Source: Agrococcus jejuensis (lineage in GTDB: Bacteria > Actinomycetota > Actinomycetes > Actinomycetales > Microbacteriaceae). From it: a stretch of DNA of 64,000 nt. A program made the translations under genes and the position numbers. The stretch covers positions 661,245-725,244 of the forward strand of contig NZ_VEFR01000002.1 of assembly GCF_007679035.1 (NCBI RefSeq), in the 5' to 3' direction. The notes beneath the pieces are model-generated. The model was not told the origin of the DNA and did no database searches. It saw nothing but the letters and a program-made list of their open reading frames with translations. Shown one piece after another: positions 1 through 7,658 of the stretch (its first letter is position 1; every line of letters begins with the position of its first letter).

Positions 1-83
1 TCTCGGTGACCGAGGGCGTCGTCTACGCCGAGGTGAACGGCACGACGCTCTCGAGCGCGATCCACGAGCGCCGCGCAGGCTGA
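1..83 (+). CDS. C-terminal fragment of an unidentified protein (cut by window edge)
   Basis: A frame open from the window edge reads about 26 residues, ending in SSAIHERRAG before the TGA at 81-83. That stop overlaps the ATG of the following MFS gene as TGATG, so the two are probably translationally coupled and in one operon. Too little is visible to name a family. Confidence 0.5.
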   Translation, partial: SVTEGVVYAEVNGTTLSSAIHERRAG

Positions 84-1225
84 TGCAGCCCGAGCGCGGC
101 ACGCTCTCGTCGCTCGTCGTCGCGGGCGTCGCGCTCATCGCGTGCTGCTACGGCCTCGCCCGATTCGCGTACGGGCTCTTCGCGCCCGACTTCGCGCGCG
201 ACTTCGCCCTCACGCCCGCCCTCTCCGGCCTCATCGGCTCGGGCGGGTACGTCGGCTACTGCGTCGCGATCGTCGCGAGCACCGTCGCGACGCCACGGCT
301 CGGCGCACGCCGCGTCGCGGTGGCTGCGGGCGTGCTCGCGACGGCGGGCATCGCGACGGTCGCGGCCGCGCCGAATGCGACGGTGCTCGCGATCGGCATC
401 CTCGTCGCCGGCTCGAGCACGGGCGTGGCCTCGCCGCCGCTCGCCGCAGCCGTCGCCGCCGCCATCCGCGAGCGGTCGCGCGACGCCGCGCAGACGATCG
501 TCAACGCCGGCACGGGCATCGGCGTGCTCGTGTCGGGCCCCGTCGCGGTGCTGCTCGCCGACGACTGGCGCGTCGCGTGGACGATCTTCGCGGTCGTCGC
601 CGCCGGCGTCACCGTCTGGGCGGCGTTCGCCGTGCCGGATGCTCGCCCAGAGGCGGGCGGGTCGACGGCGTCGCCCGTGCGGCCGTCGCGACCGCTCGCG
701 CTGCTCGTCGCCGCCGCAGCGACGATGGGCGTCGGCAGCATCGGCGTGTGGACGTTCGGCAGGCAGGCGGTGCTCGACGCCGGTGCCGCGGACTGGGTCG
801 CCCCGGCCGTCTGGACGGCGATCGGCGCTGCCGGGGTGCTCGGCGCCTTCGCCGGCGCGCTCATCGCCCGCATCGGCATCCGCTGGTCGTGGGCGCTCGG
901 CATGGTCGCGATGGCGGCCGGCGGGGCAGCGCTCGCGCTGCTCGCGGCGAGTCCCGTCGCGGCGCTCGCCGCCGGGGCGGTCTTCGGCGCCGCCTACATC
1001 GCGCTCACGGGCGTGCTGCTCGTGTGGTCGACGCGGCTCGTGCCGGGCCGGGCGGCGTTCGGCGTCGGCCTCGCCTTCCTCGCGATCGCCGTGGGCCAGG
1101 CGATCGGCGCTCCCGTCGTCGGCGTCGTGGCCGACGCGGTGCCGCTCGCGGCCGTGCTCGTCGGATGCGCTGCGATCGCAGCCGTCGGCGCGGTGCTCGC
1201 GCCGCGGCGCATGCCCGCGCCCTGA
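83..1225 (+). CDS. MFS transporter (12-TM permease)
   Basis: A 380-residue, almost wholly hydrophobic protein with the size and layout of a major facilitator superfamily permease: an N-terminal half to about residue 185, a hydrophilic linker rich in Pro, Ser and Arg at about 187-205, then a second six-helix half. The first helix carries the segment CCYGLARFAYGLF, like the YbfB/YjiJ-type group. It probably sits in the plasma membrane and uses the proton gradient. The substrate cannot be read from the sequence. The ATG overlaps the stop of the gene before it, suggesting cotranscription. It converges on the GNAT gene that follows. Confidence 0.85.
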   Translation: MQPERGTLSSLVVAGVALIACCYGLARFAYGLFAPDFARDFALTPALSGLIGSGGYVGYCVAIVASTVATPRLGARRVAVAAGVLATAGIATVAAAPNATVLAIGILVAGSSTGVASPPLAAAVAAAIRERSRDAAQTIVNAGTGIGVLVSGPVAVLLADDWRVAWTIFAVVAAGVTVWAAFAVPDARPEAGGSTASPVRPSRPLALLVAAAATMGVGSIGVWTFGRQAVLDAGAADWVAPAVWTAIGAAGVLGAFAGALIARIGIRWSWALGMVAMAAGGAALALLAASPVAALAAGAVFGAAYIALTGVLLVWSTRLVPGRAAFGVGLAFLAIAVGQAIGAPVVGVVADAVPLAAVLVGCAAIAAVGAVLAPRRMPAP

Positions 1226-1244
1226 CCGGCGCGGCGTCCGCGGC

Positions 1245-1823
1245 TCAGGCGGCCGCGACCGTGCGCCGCATGACCGTGTTCCTCAACCCCTTCGGGCGCA
1301 CGAACGCGAACCCGGCCGCCTCGTACATCGCGCGCGTGCCGTTGTAGACGAACGAGTTGCTCATGCGCTTCTCGTCGACCTCGTGCGGGTAGCCCTCGAC
1401 GACGCCGCCGCCCGCCGCGGCGATGAGGTCGAGCGCCCCGTCGAGCGCCGTGCGGGCGAGACCGTTCCGCCGGAACCGCTTGTCGACGAAGATGCACGTC
1501 ACCCGGTAGTCGGGCACGGCATCAGACTCCGCGTCGTACTGCTTGCGGTGGTGGATGTTCGGCAGCTCGGCGGGCGTGCCGAACTCCGCCCACGCCACGG
1601 CCTCGCCGTCGACCATCACGAGCGCCGCGTGGGCGACGCCCGCCTCGACGAGCTGCCGCTTCGCCTTCCTGCTGCCCTCGTAGCCGGGCTCACGGGCCGG
1701 GCAGTCGTGGAAGTAGGTGCACCAGCAGCCGCCGAAGATGCCGCCGTGCCGCTCGACGAGGCCTGCGAACGCATCCCACGTGTCGACCGACAGCGGCTCG
1801 ATGGTGTGCGCGACCTGCGTCAT
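1245..1823 (-). CDS. GNAT family N-acetyltransferase
   Basis: A 192-residue protein. The C-terminal half has the GNAT acetyl-CoA fold: a beta strand with VTCIFVDKRFRRNGLARTAL (the pyrophosphate-binding Q/RxxGxG/A-like loop appears as RRNGLA) and a terminal NGTRAMYEAAGFAFVRP strand-helix pair. The N-terminal part holds a GGCWCTYFHD cysteine-rich segment typical of a GNAT subgroup with unknown substrates. I chose the ATG at 1821-1823 because a TAGGCT -10 box lies 7 bases upstream, as expected of a leaderless transcript; the longer reading frame would run through the neighbouring gene. The substrate is unknown. Confidence 0.85.
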   Translation of the reverse strand: MTQVAHTIEPLSVDTWDAFAGLVERHGGIFGGCWCTYFHDCPAREPGYEGSRKAKRQLVEAGVAHAALVMVDGEAVAWAEFGTPAELPNIHHRKQYDAESDAVPDYRVTCIFVDKRFRRNGLARTALDGALDLIAAAGGGVVEGYPHEVDEKRMSNSFVYNGTRAMYEAAGFAFVRPKGLRNTVMRRTVAAA

Positions 1824-1830
1824 GAGCGCG

Positions 1831-1888
1831 AGCCTAGGTCGGATGCGGGCGGGCGTCCACGCATGGCGCCAGACGTCGCGCGTAGGGT
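1831..1888. promoter_or_regulatory. Back-to-back -10 boxes for two divergent leaderless genes
   Basis: On the minus strand TAGGCT (1831-1836) lies 7 bases before the GNAT ATG. On the plus strand TAGGGT (1883-1888) lies 7 bases before the ATG at 1896. Both spacings fit transcripts that begin at the start codon. No clear -35 box or Shine-Dalgarno sequence is visible for either gene. Confidence 0.5.
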
Positions 1889-1895
1889 GCGCTGC

Positions 1896-2591
1896 ATGGA
1901 GATGCTCACTGGCTCGCACCTCGTCGAGGCCGGCCTCGACGACTGGCGTCACCTCGCGCAGGGGCTGCATGCACGATTCGCCGTCGACGGGCTCGCCACC
2001 GGGGCTGCCCTCGCGACGGGCGTCGCCGACGTGGCGAGCGCGGACCACGACCACGTGCGCCTGACGATGGGGCACGCGCACGTCGACGTGCGCCTCGCCA
2101 GCCCGGACGCCACGTTCCGCGACGGGTCGGGCGTCGAGCACGTCGTCGAGTGGATCACCCAGCGCGACCTCGACCTCGCGCGGGCGATCTCGGCGCTCGC
2201 CGCATCGTCGGGCGCGACGGCCGAGCCCGATGCGGTCGTCGCGGTCGAGCTGGGTCTCGACGTCGCCTCGTCTGCCACGGTCGCACCCGTGTGGGCCGCG
2301 CTGCTCGCGGGCGACCCCGCCGCGCGAGGCAGGGGCACGCCCACCGACGAGGTCCGCGATGCGACGGGACGCGTGCCGAACCTGTGGTTCGGCGGGCGCG
2401 ACGATGCCGCAGCCTCGCCGTGGCATCTCGAGCTCTACGTCTCGGCAGCCGAGTCAGGTCGTCGCATCGCTGCAGCCGTCGCCGCCGGCGGCGCGATCGT
2501 CGACGACGCCCAGGCACCCGGCATGACCGTCGTCGCCGACCAGGAGGGCAACCGCTGCGTCGTGTGCGTGCAGGTCGACGCCGCGACCTGA
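1896..2591 (+). CDS. 4a-hydroxytetrahydrobiopterin dehydratase-like / VOC domain fusion
   Basis: A 231-residue two-domain protein. Residues of about 5-105 resemble pterin-4a-carbinolamine dehydratase (PCD/DCoH): a helix with the DDWRHLAQGLHARF pattern, a strand pair around DHDHVRLTMGHAHVDVRL and the closing helix DLDLARAISALA. The usual His-His-Pro catalytic motif is altered to His-Asp-His. Residues of about 120-230 form a glyoxalase/VOC-type domain with PWHLELYVSA and a terminal beta-alpha-beta unit. This fusion is known in actinobacteria without an agreed function. Whether it still dehydrates pterins is uncertain given the changed motif. The start is the ATG 7 bases after a TAGGGT box; the ATG at 1902 is an alternative. 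Confidence 0.7.
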   Translation: MEMLTGSHLVEAGLDDWRHLAQGLHARFAVDGLATGAALATGVADVASADHDHVRLTMGHAHVDVRLASPDATFRDGSGVEHVVEWITQRDLDLARAISALAASSGATAEPDAVVAVELGLDVASSATVAPVWAALLAGDPAARGRGTPTDEVRDATGRVPNLWFGGRDDAAASPWHLELYVSAAESGRRIAAAVAAGGAIVDDAQAPGMTVVADQEGNRCVVCVQVDAAT

Positions 2592-2620
2592 CGCGACGTC
2601 GTGCACCTCGCCCGCACGAC

Positions 2621-2653
2621 GAAGGCCCCCGACCGTCAGGATCGGGGGCCTTC
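2621..2653. terminator. Bidirectional intrinsic terminator
   Basis: A perfect 12-bp stem, GAAGGCCCCCGA with TCGGGGGCCTTC, encloses a 9-base loop. It lies between two convergent genes, 30 bases after the dehydratase/VOC stop and 30 bases beyond the rpsN stop on the other strand, so it can serve both. The T-tract is weak, as is common in very GC-rich genomes. Confidence 0.8.
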
Positions 2654-2682
2654 GTGCTGCTGTGATCAGCGGCGGCTGGTGC

Positions 2683-2988
2683 CTACCAGCTCGACTTGGT
2701 CACGCCGGGCAGCTCGCCACGGTGCGCCATCATGCGGAAGCGCACACGCGAGATGCCGTACTGGCCGACGTGGCCGCGGGGGCGGCCGTCGATGGCGTCG
2801 CGCTTGCGCACGCGCACGGGCGAGGCGTTGCGGGGCAGCTTCTGGAGACCCAGGCGGGCCTCCTCGCGCGACTCGTCGGTGCCGTTCGGGTCGACGAGCG
2901 CCTTCTTGAGGGCAGCCCGCTTCTCGGCGTAGCGCGCGACGATGACCTTGCGCTGCTCGTTCTTCGCGATCATGGACTTCTTGGCCAT
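2683..2988 (-). CDS. rpsN: 30S ribosomal protein S14 (cysteine-free type)
   Basis: A 101-residue protein with the long S14 layout: the basic start [14 protein letters not shown], and a C-terminal half with [22 protein letters not shown] and [18 protein letters not shown]. It assembles into the 30S head. Short S14 forms carry a CxxC...CxxC zinc knuckle. This one contains no cysteine, so it needs no zinc. It is the last gene of an L28-L33-S14 operon, starting 1 base after the rpmG stop. In related bacteria such cysteine-free paralogues stand in when zinc is scarce; here it may equally be the only copy. Confidence 0.96.
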   Translation of the reverse strand: MAKKSMIAKNEQRKVIVARYAEKRAALKKALVDPNGTDESREEARLGLQKLPRNASPVRVRKRDAIDGRPRGHVGQYGISRVRFRMMAHRGELPGVTKSSW

Positions 2989-2989
2989 G

Positions 2990-3160
2990 TCAGCGCTCCT
3001 CTCGGAACTCGACGTGCTTGCGCACGACGGGGTCGTACTTCTTCAGCACGAGACGGTCGGGGTTGTTGCGACGGTTCTTCTTCGTCACGTAGGTGTAGCC
3101 GGTGCCGGCAGTCGAGCGGAGCTTGATGATCGGACGAACGTCCTGTGCCTTCTTGGCCAT
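2990..3160 (-). CDS. rpmG: 50S ribosomal protein L33 (cysteine-free type)
   Basis: A 56-residue protein beginning [20 protein letters not shown], followed by [24 protein letters not shown] and ending HVEFREER. This is full-length L33 of the large subunit. Zinc-binding L33 proteins have two CxxC pairs; here there is no cysteine. The ATG shares its A with the rpmB stop (TGATG), and the stop lies 1 base before rpsN, so the three genes form one tightly coupled operon. Confidence 0.95.
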   Translation of the reverse strand: MAKKAQDVRPIIKLRSTAGTGYTYVTKKNRRNNPDRLVLKKYDPVVRKHVEFREER

Positions 3161-3396
3161 CAGAGCTTCACCCCCTTCTTCTGCAGGTCACGGACGACGG
3201 ACTCGATGCCGCGCGCGTCGATCACCTTGATGCCCTTGGCGGACAGGGTGAGCGTCACGTTCTTGCGGAGCGAGGGGACGTAGTACGTCTTCTTCTGCAC
3301 GTTCGGGTCGAAGCGGCGCTTCGTCCGGCGGTGCGAGTGCGAGATTGCGTGACCGAAGCCGGGAACGGCTCCAGTCACCTGGCACACTGCTGCCAT
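3160..3396 (-). CDS. rpmB: 50S ribosomal protein L28
   Basis: A 78-residue protein starting [20 protein letters not shown], with [20 protein letters not shown] and the ending [12 protein letters not shown], a textbook L28 of the 50S subunit. It holds a single cysteine (residue 5) instead of the CxxC pairs of zinc-binding L28, so it belongs with its two neighbours in a zinc-independent set. It is the first gene of rpmB-rpmG-rpsN. A strong GGAGG ribosome site lies just upstream, with a stable hairpin 19-37 bases before the start. Confidence 0.96.
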   Translation of the reverse strand: MAAVCQVTGAVPGFGHAISHSHRRTKRRFDPNVQKKTYYVPSLRKNVTLTLSAKGIKVIDARGIESVVRDLQKKGVKL

Positions 3397-3414
3397 GGTT
3401 CCTCCAGGGGTACC

Positions 3415-3433
3415 GTGAGGCCTTCGGCCTCAC
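3415..3433 (-). promoter_or_regulatory. Hairpin in the rpmB 5' leader
   Basis: GTGAGGCC and GGCCTCAC form a perfect 8-bp stem with a 3-base loop. It ends about 10 bases before the GGAGG ribosome site of rpmB. A possible -10 box (TAGGAT on the minus strand, 3516-3521) would place the hairpin well inside the leader. A role in autogenous control or mRNA stability is inference. Confidence 0.4.
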
Positions 3434-3578
3434 CCAAGATCACTTGCCTGCGCGCCCAGTCCCGCTCCGAGGAACGGCTTGGGAAGCGCCGTGCGGCGAC
3501 GCCACACAAACGACCATCCTACGACACGCCCGGGCTGCCGCGCCACCGCGGCGTGGCGCGACAGGGATGCGGTCGCGG

Positions 3579-4577
3579 TCAGAGCCAGCGCTTGCCGCGG
3601 AAGACCGCGTACAGCCCGACGCTCGTGGCGACCATGAGGCCCAGCGCCATCGGGTAGCCGAACGCCCACTCGAGCTCGGGCATGTGCTCGAAGTTCATGC
3701 CGTAGATGCCGGCGACGAGGGTGGGGCCGAAGAGGATGGCCGCCCATCCCGAGATCTTCTTCACGCTCTCGTTCTGCTCGAGCGCCGTCTCGGTGTGCCG
3801 CTCTGTCACGAGCGTCGCGTTCACCGTGAGGGCGTTCTGCAGCCCGACGCGGAAGGTCGCCATCTTCTCGGTCGTGCGAATGACGTGGTCGAGCACGTCG
3901 CGCAGCGCGCGCCGCAGCTCGAGGTCGACGGACTGCTGCTCGGCGCCGTCCCGCAGGCCCTCGAGCATGTCGACGAGCGGCACCGTGGCGCGCTGCACCG
4001 CCACGACCTCGCGGGCCAGCTCGTAGATGCGCCGCGCGAGACCGGCCTCGCCGCCCTGGAACAGCGCGTCGTCGATCTCGTCGATGTCGTCCTGCAGCCC
4101 TCGCGTCACCGGGTCGTAGCCGTCGACGACCTCGTCGAGGATCGCGTAGAGCACCGCCTCGGGCCCCTTCGCGAGCAGCTCGGGCTCGGCCTCCATGCGC
4201 GCGCGGACCTTGCCGAGGTCGGGGCCCTCCGCATGGCGCACCGTGACGACGAAGTCCGGCCCCACGAAGACGTGCAGCTCGCCGAGGTCGACCGTCTCGC
4301 TCGCGTCGAGGTACCGGGCGGGCCGCAGCACGACGAAGAGCGTGTCGCCGTATCGCTCGAGCTTCGCGCGCTGGTGTCCGTCGAGCGCATCCTCGACGGC
4401 GAGCGGATGCAGCGACAGCTCGTCGGCGACCCGCTGCAGCTCGTCGGGCGTCGGCCGCAGCAGCCCGATCCAGGCCATGCCGCCCGCCGCGCGCATGTGC
4501 TCGAACGTCTCGTCGAGGCTTGCGGGGTCGTCGATGCGTCGCCCGGCGACGTACACGGCGTTGTCGATGATCGGCAC
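3579..4577 (-). CDS. corA: CorA-family magnesium/divalent-cation channel
   Basis: A 332-residue protein with the CorA architecture: a soluble alpha/beta N-terminal domain to about residue 150, a long helical stalk at about 150-270, and two C-terminal membrane helices. The signature YGMNFEHMPEL (GMN at 293-295) sits between the two helices, and the protein ends in a basic tail, GKRWL. CorA pentamers conduct Mg2+ and sometimes Co2+, Ni2+ or Zn2+ across the plasma membrane; which ion is carried here cannot be read. It is transcribed alone: a strong terminator lies just upstream at 4601-4655. Confidence 0.93.
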   Translation of the reverse strand: MPIIDNAVYVAGRRIDDPASLDETFEHMRAAGGMAWIGLLRPTPDELQRVADELSLHPLAVEDALDGHQRAKLERYGDTLFVVLRPARYLDASETVDLGELHVFVGPDFVVTVRHAEGPDLGKVRARMEAEPELLAKGPEAVLYAILDEVVDGYDPVTRGLQDDIDEIDDALFQGGEAGLARRIYELAREVVAVQRATVPLVDMLEGLRDGAEQQSVDLELRRALRDVLDHVIRTTEKMATFRVGLQNALTVNATLVTERHTETALEQNESVKKISGWAAILFGPTLVAGIYGMNFEHMPELEWAFGYPMALGLMVATSVGLYAVFRGKRWL

Positions 4578-4600
4578 GCGCTCATCCTCGCGCGCTGCGA

Positions 4601-4655
4601 GCGCTCGGGGCGCGCATCCTCACGGAACTCGTGCGGCGTGGCGCGCCCCGAGCGC
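4601..4655 (-). terminator. Long-loop hairpin after the proline-rich membrane protein gene
   Basis: GCGCTCGGGGCGCGC (4601-4615) and its exact complement at 4641-4655 form a perfect 15-bp stem with a 25-base loop. It begins 8 bases after the stop of the gene at 4664-5716 and ends before corA, so it most likely separates these two transcription units. Confidence 0.6.
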
Positions 4656-4663
4656 AGCGGAGC

Positions 4664-5716
4664 TCACTGCTGCTGCGCGTGCGGCGGCTGCGTCGGCGGT
4701 GGCGCCGTGGGGTTGGGCACCTGCTGCTCGGTCGGCCAGCCGTATGTCCACGGCTGGCCCTGCAGCGGCTGGCCCTGCCACTGCTGCGGCGGCACGGGCT
4801 GACCGGGCCAGGGCTGGTAGCCGGGCGGAGCCACGGCACCAGGATGCGGCATCCAGGCCTGTGCGGGCGGCATCGCCGCCGCCGGTGCGGCCTGGGCTGC
4901 GGCGGGCGCGGGCGAGGGTGCGGGTGCGGGTGCGGGCGGCGGCGCATCGAGCTGCCTGCGATTCCAGTACAGCAGCGTCGTGATGCAGGCGGCGAGCGCC
5001 GCGAGCACGACGGTGGCGACGGCGAAGCGCCAGTAGAGGTCGCCGATGCGCACGCCGAACGGCGTGATGGCGAGGTGCAGGGTGAGCAGCACGGCGGCGA
5101 GGCCCAGCAGCGCGGCGGCGACGACGCCCATGACCCTCGCGAGCGCGATGGCGCCGCGGCGGCCGAGTGCGACGAGTGCCCACGCGCCCGCCGCGGCGGC
5201 GCGCACGACGACGAACGCCAGCAGGAAGACGCCGAGCAGCGCGATGCCGAGCGGCGGCCCGTACGGATCGGGATTCGCGTAGTCGCACCCGTCGATCGGG
5301 TCGCAGATCGTCTCCGGCGGCAGGATGACGACGGGCTGCACCCATGTCGCGAGCATGAGCACGGCGAGCAGGTAGACGTTGGCGCAGACGCCGATCACGA
5401 GCGGCACCGATGACCGGCGCGAGAGCGACAGGTCGAGCGCCAGCAGGCCCGTGAAGGCGACGAAGGCGATGACCGTCCACACGACCCGCGGCGCCTGCGT
5501 GCCGATGTCGCCGACGAACACGAGCACGATCGTGAGCAGCGTCACGAGCACGAGCAGCACCATGCCGACGAGCAGCACGGGCTGGATGCCCAGGATGCGC
5601 ATGGGCGGGCGGGGTCCGGCGGGTGGCGTCGGCATCGCTCGCGGCTGCGCTGCCTGCGGCTCGGCCGCGGCCGGCTGCGGCGCGGGCTCCTGCGAGGGTG
5701 CGGTGGGGTCGCTCAT
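4664..5716 (-). CDS. Multi-pass membrane protein with proline/glutamine-rich cytoplasmic tails
   Basis: A 350-residue protein of no recognised family. Residues 1-40 are Pro/Ala/Gln-rich. Six likely membrane helices follow at about 43-68, 78-98, 103-126, 153-185, 190-218 and 228-252. The loop between helices 3 and 4 contains two cysteines (ICDPIDGCDYANPDPYG), perhaps a disulfide on the outer face. Residues of about 255-350 are a disordered tail of Pro, Ala, Gln and Trp, with GQPLQGQPWTYGWP-like repeats. Such tails are common in actinobacterial envelope proteins, but nothing here gives a function. Confidence 0.75.
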   Translation of the reverse strand: MSDPTAPSQEPAPQPAAAEPQAAQPRAMPTPPAGPRPPMRILGIQPVLLVGMVLLVLVTLLTIVLVFVGDIGTQAPRVVWTVIAFVAFTGLLALDLSLSRRSSVPLVIGVCANVYLLAVLMLATWVQPVVILPPETICDPIDGCDYANPDPYGPPLGIALLGVFLLAFVVVRAAAAGAWALVALGRRGAIALARVMGVVAAALLGLAAVLLTLHLAITPFGVRIGDLYWRFAVATVVLAALAACITTLLYWNRRQLDAPPPAPAPAPSPAPAAAQAAPAAAMPPAQAWMPHPGAVAPPGYQPWPGQPVPPQQWQGQPLQGQPWTYGWPTEQQVPNPTAPPPTQPPHAQQQ

Positions 5717-5816
5717 GACGGTCCTCTCGACGCCGTCACCTCATCACGCCGCGCTCCACGCGCTCTGCGAGGTGTGGATGAAGGCGCTGTGGCGACGCCT
5801 GTGGAGCCCGCCCGCG

Positions 5817-6446
5817 TCAGGGCCCGAACTCGCGTCGCACCTCGGCGATGCCGACGAGCTCCTGCTGCAGGGCGGCGTGCAGTCGCCCGCCCTCCGCGAT
5901 CCATGCCGCCTCGTCGGGGAGCGCCGCGTCCCATGGCCGGTCCTGCCACGTCTCGCTCCACGCATGCAGCGCGTCACCGAGTGCCGCCGACAGCCCCAGG
6001 TCGCTCGGCGTCGGCATGTTCGGCTCGCCGTGCGTCTCCCAGAGTGGCCACCGTGCGCCCCAATCCACGAACATGCGGATGACGCGCCGACCATCCGGCA
6101 GCACCGGCGGCTGGCCGGTGCGCGTTCGCGCCCTGAGCAGCCGGTCCTGCATCTCCGCTCGGCGGCGCCACTGCTGCCGTGTGCGCGGCAGCTCGTGGTA
6201 GTCCATGCCCGAGAGCCACACGAGCCCCTCGGCACCGCGGTCGTCATGGCTCACGAGCGCGAGGGACCAGAGGAGCGCGTCGTCACGAGACAGGGTGCGA
6301 GCGGCCTCGAGCGCCTGCTCGATCGATGCGTCGAGCACGTCGGTCGTCGTCGTCGTCCCATGCGGCCCGTCGTACACCGTGAGCCGGTAGCGGGCGTCGT
6401 CGCGCTCCCAGGTCGACGAGCGCTCGTCGACCTGCTCCCAGCGCAT
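5817..6446 (-). CDS. Hypothetical soluble protein at the end of the zinc operon
   Basis: A 209-residue acidic, Trp-rich protein (MRWEQVDERSSTWERDD...). I do not recognise a domain. It has no signal peptide or membrane helix. It starts 16 bases after the map stop, in the same direction, so it may be the last gene of the znu-zur-map unit. The ATG at 6444-6446 was chosen because the longer frame would overlap map. Confidence 0.6.
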   Translation of the reverse strand: MRWEQVDERSSTWERDDARYRLTVYDGPHGTTTTTDVLDASIEQALEAARTLSRDDALLWSLALVSHDDRGAEGLVWLSGMDYHELPRTRQQWRRRAEMQDRLLRARTRTGQPPVLPDGRRVIRMFVDWGARWPLWETHGEPNMPTPSDLGLSAALGDALHAWSETWQDRPWDAALPDEAAWIAEGGRLHAALQQELVGIAEVRREFGP

Positions 6447-6462
6447 GAGGACCTCGACCGCG

Positions 6463-7260
6463 TCAGGCCGCGGGCACCGTCGGGGGCACCTCGTCGGCGC
6501 GACGCGTGAGCACGACGGGGCCGTCCTCGGTGATCGCGACCGTGTGCTCCGAGTGCGCGGTGCGCGAGCCGTCGGCCGAACGCAGCGTCCACCCGTCGGC
6601 ATCCATCCGCAGCTCGTCGGTGCCGGCCATGACCCACGGCTCGATCGCGAGCATCAGGCCCGGGCGCAGCGTGTAGCCGCGGCCCGCGGTGCCGTCGTTG
6701 GCGACGTGCGGATCCTGGTGCATCGTCGAGCCGATGCCGTGGCCGCCGAACTGGCCGTTCACCGAGAAGCCCGCGCCGCGCAGCACCTCGCCGATCGCGT
6801 TCGAGATGTCGCCGATGCGGTTGCCGACCTGCGCCTGCGCGATGCCCGCCTCGAGCGCGATCCTCGTGGCGTCGACGAGCGCGACGTCCTCGGGCCGCGT
6901 GCCGCCGACGCCGAACGTCAGCGCCGAGTCGCATGCCCATCCGTCGACGATCACGGCGATGTCGAGCGTCAGCAGCTCGCCCTGGCGCACGACCCGGTCG
7001 TACGGCTTGCCGTGCAGCACGGCATCCTCGACCGCGGTGCAGATGTGGAAGCCGAACGGACCGCGCCCGAACGACGGCGCGTAGTCGACGTAGCAGGACG
7101 TCGCGCCGGCGTCGCGGATCATCTCGGCGGCCCACGCGTCGATCTCGAGCAGGTTCGTGCCGGGCACGACGCGGTCGCGGATCGTCTGCAGGATGCGCCC
7201 GACGAGCTCGCCCGCGGGCTTCGCCGCCTCGACCTCGCGTGGGGACAGGATCTCGATCAT
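6463..7260 (-). CDS. map: Type I methionine aminopeptidase
   Basis: A 265-residue M24A metallopeptidase that removes the initiator methionine from nascent proteins. The dinuclear metal ligands are visible: LTLDIAVIVDGWACDSA (two Asp), GHGIGSTMHQDP (His), AIEPWVM (Glu) and SEHTVAITEDG (Glu). The length is that of a minimal type I enzyme. Its ATG overlaps the zur stop (ATGA), so it is cotranscribed with a zinc regulator and zinc transporter. This is unusual for map, which more often follows secY-adk. A second housekeeping map probably exists elsewhere (inference). Confidence 0.95.
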   Translation of the reverse strand: MIEILSPREVEAAKPAGELVGRILQTIRDRVVPGTNLLEIDAWAAEMIRDAGATSCYVDYAPSFGRGPFGFHICTAVEDAVLHGKPYDRVVRQGELLTLDIAVIVDGWACDSALTFGVGGTRPEDVALVDATRIALEAGIAQAQVGNRIGDISNAIGEVLRGAGFSVNGQFGGHGIGSTMHQDPHVANDGTAGRGYTLRPGLMLAIEPWVMAGTDELRMDADGWTLRSADGSRTAHSEHTVAITEDGPVVLTRRADEVPPTVPAA

Positions 7261-7658
7261 GCTGCGCCTCCGGATGCGTGCCGGTCGCAGATGCCGGTGA
7301 TCTCGATGGTGTGGTGGGGGTCGGTGTAGCCGTGCTTGGCGGCGACCTCGCGGGTCCACGCCTCCACGGGGTCGGCCTCGAGCTCGACCGTGCGGCCGCA
7401 TTCGCGGCAGATGAGGTGGTGGTGGTGCGTCGGCGTGCACGCGCGGAAGACGGTCTCGCCGTCGTGCTGCACGGCGTCGGCCGCGCCGTCCTGCTCGAGC
7501 GTCGCGAGCGCGCGGTAGACGGTCGCGAGGCCCACGGTCGAGCCGGCGTCGCGCATCGCCGCGTGCAGCGACTGCGCCGACACGAAGCCGTCGGCGGCGT
7601 CGAGCGCCTCGCGCACGGCCTCGCGCTGCTTCGTGGATCGTCGGCGCACGTCGGTCAT
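7257..7658 (-). CDS. zur: Fur-family zinc uptake regulator
   Basis: A 133-residue Fur-superfamily repressor. The N-terminal winged helix (KQREAVREALDAADGFVSAQ...TVGLATVYRALATLEQDG) is followed by the dimerisation domain with HHHHLICRECG. The structural site has one CxxC (CREC), but the second pair reads CDRH instead of the usual CxxC, so one ligand appears to be histidine. Its place inside a znu operon makes it Zur rather than Fur. Zinc-loaded Zur would bind the box at 11237-11251. The start overlaps the upstream permease stop by ATGA, so the operon is autoregulated if the box works as predicted. Confidence 0.92.
   Translation of the reverse strand: MTDVRRRSTKQREAVREALDAADGFVSAQSLHAAMRDAGSTVGLATVYRALATLEQDGAADAVQHDGETVFRACTPTHHHHLICRECGRTVELEADPVEAWTREVAAKHGYTDPHHTIEITGICDRHASGGAA

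Noticed and set aside
3397..3578. A Zur box in front of rpmB
   Set aside because: No inverted repeat of the TGAnAA...TTnTCA type is present in the gap. Only the hairpin at 3415-3433 is seen.
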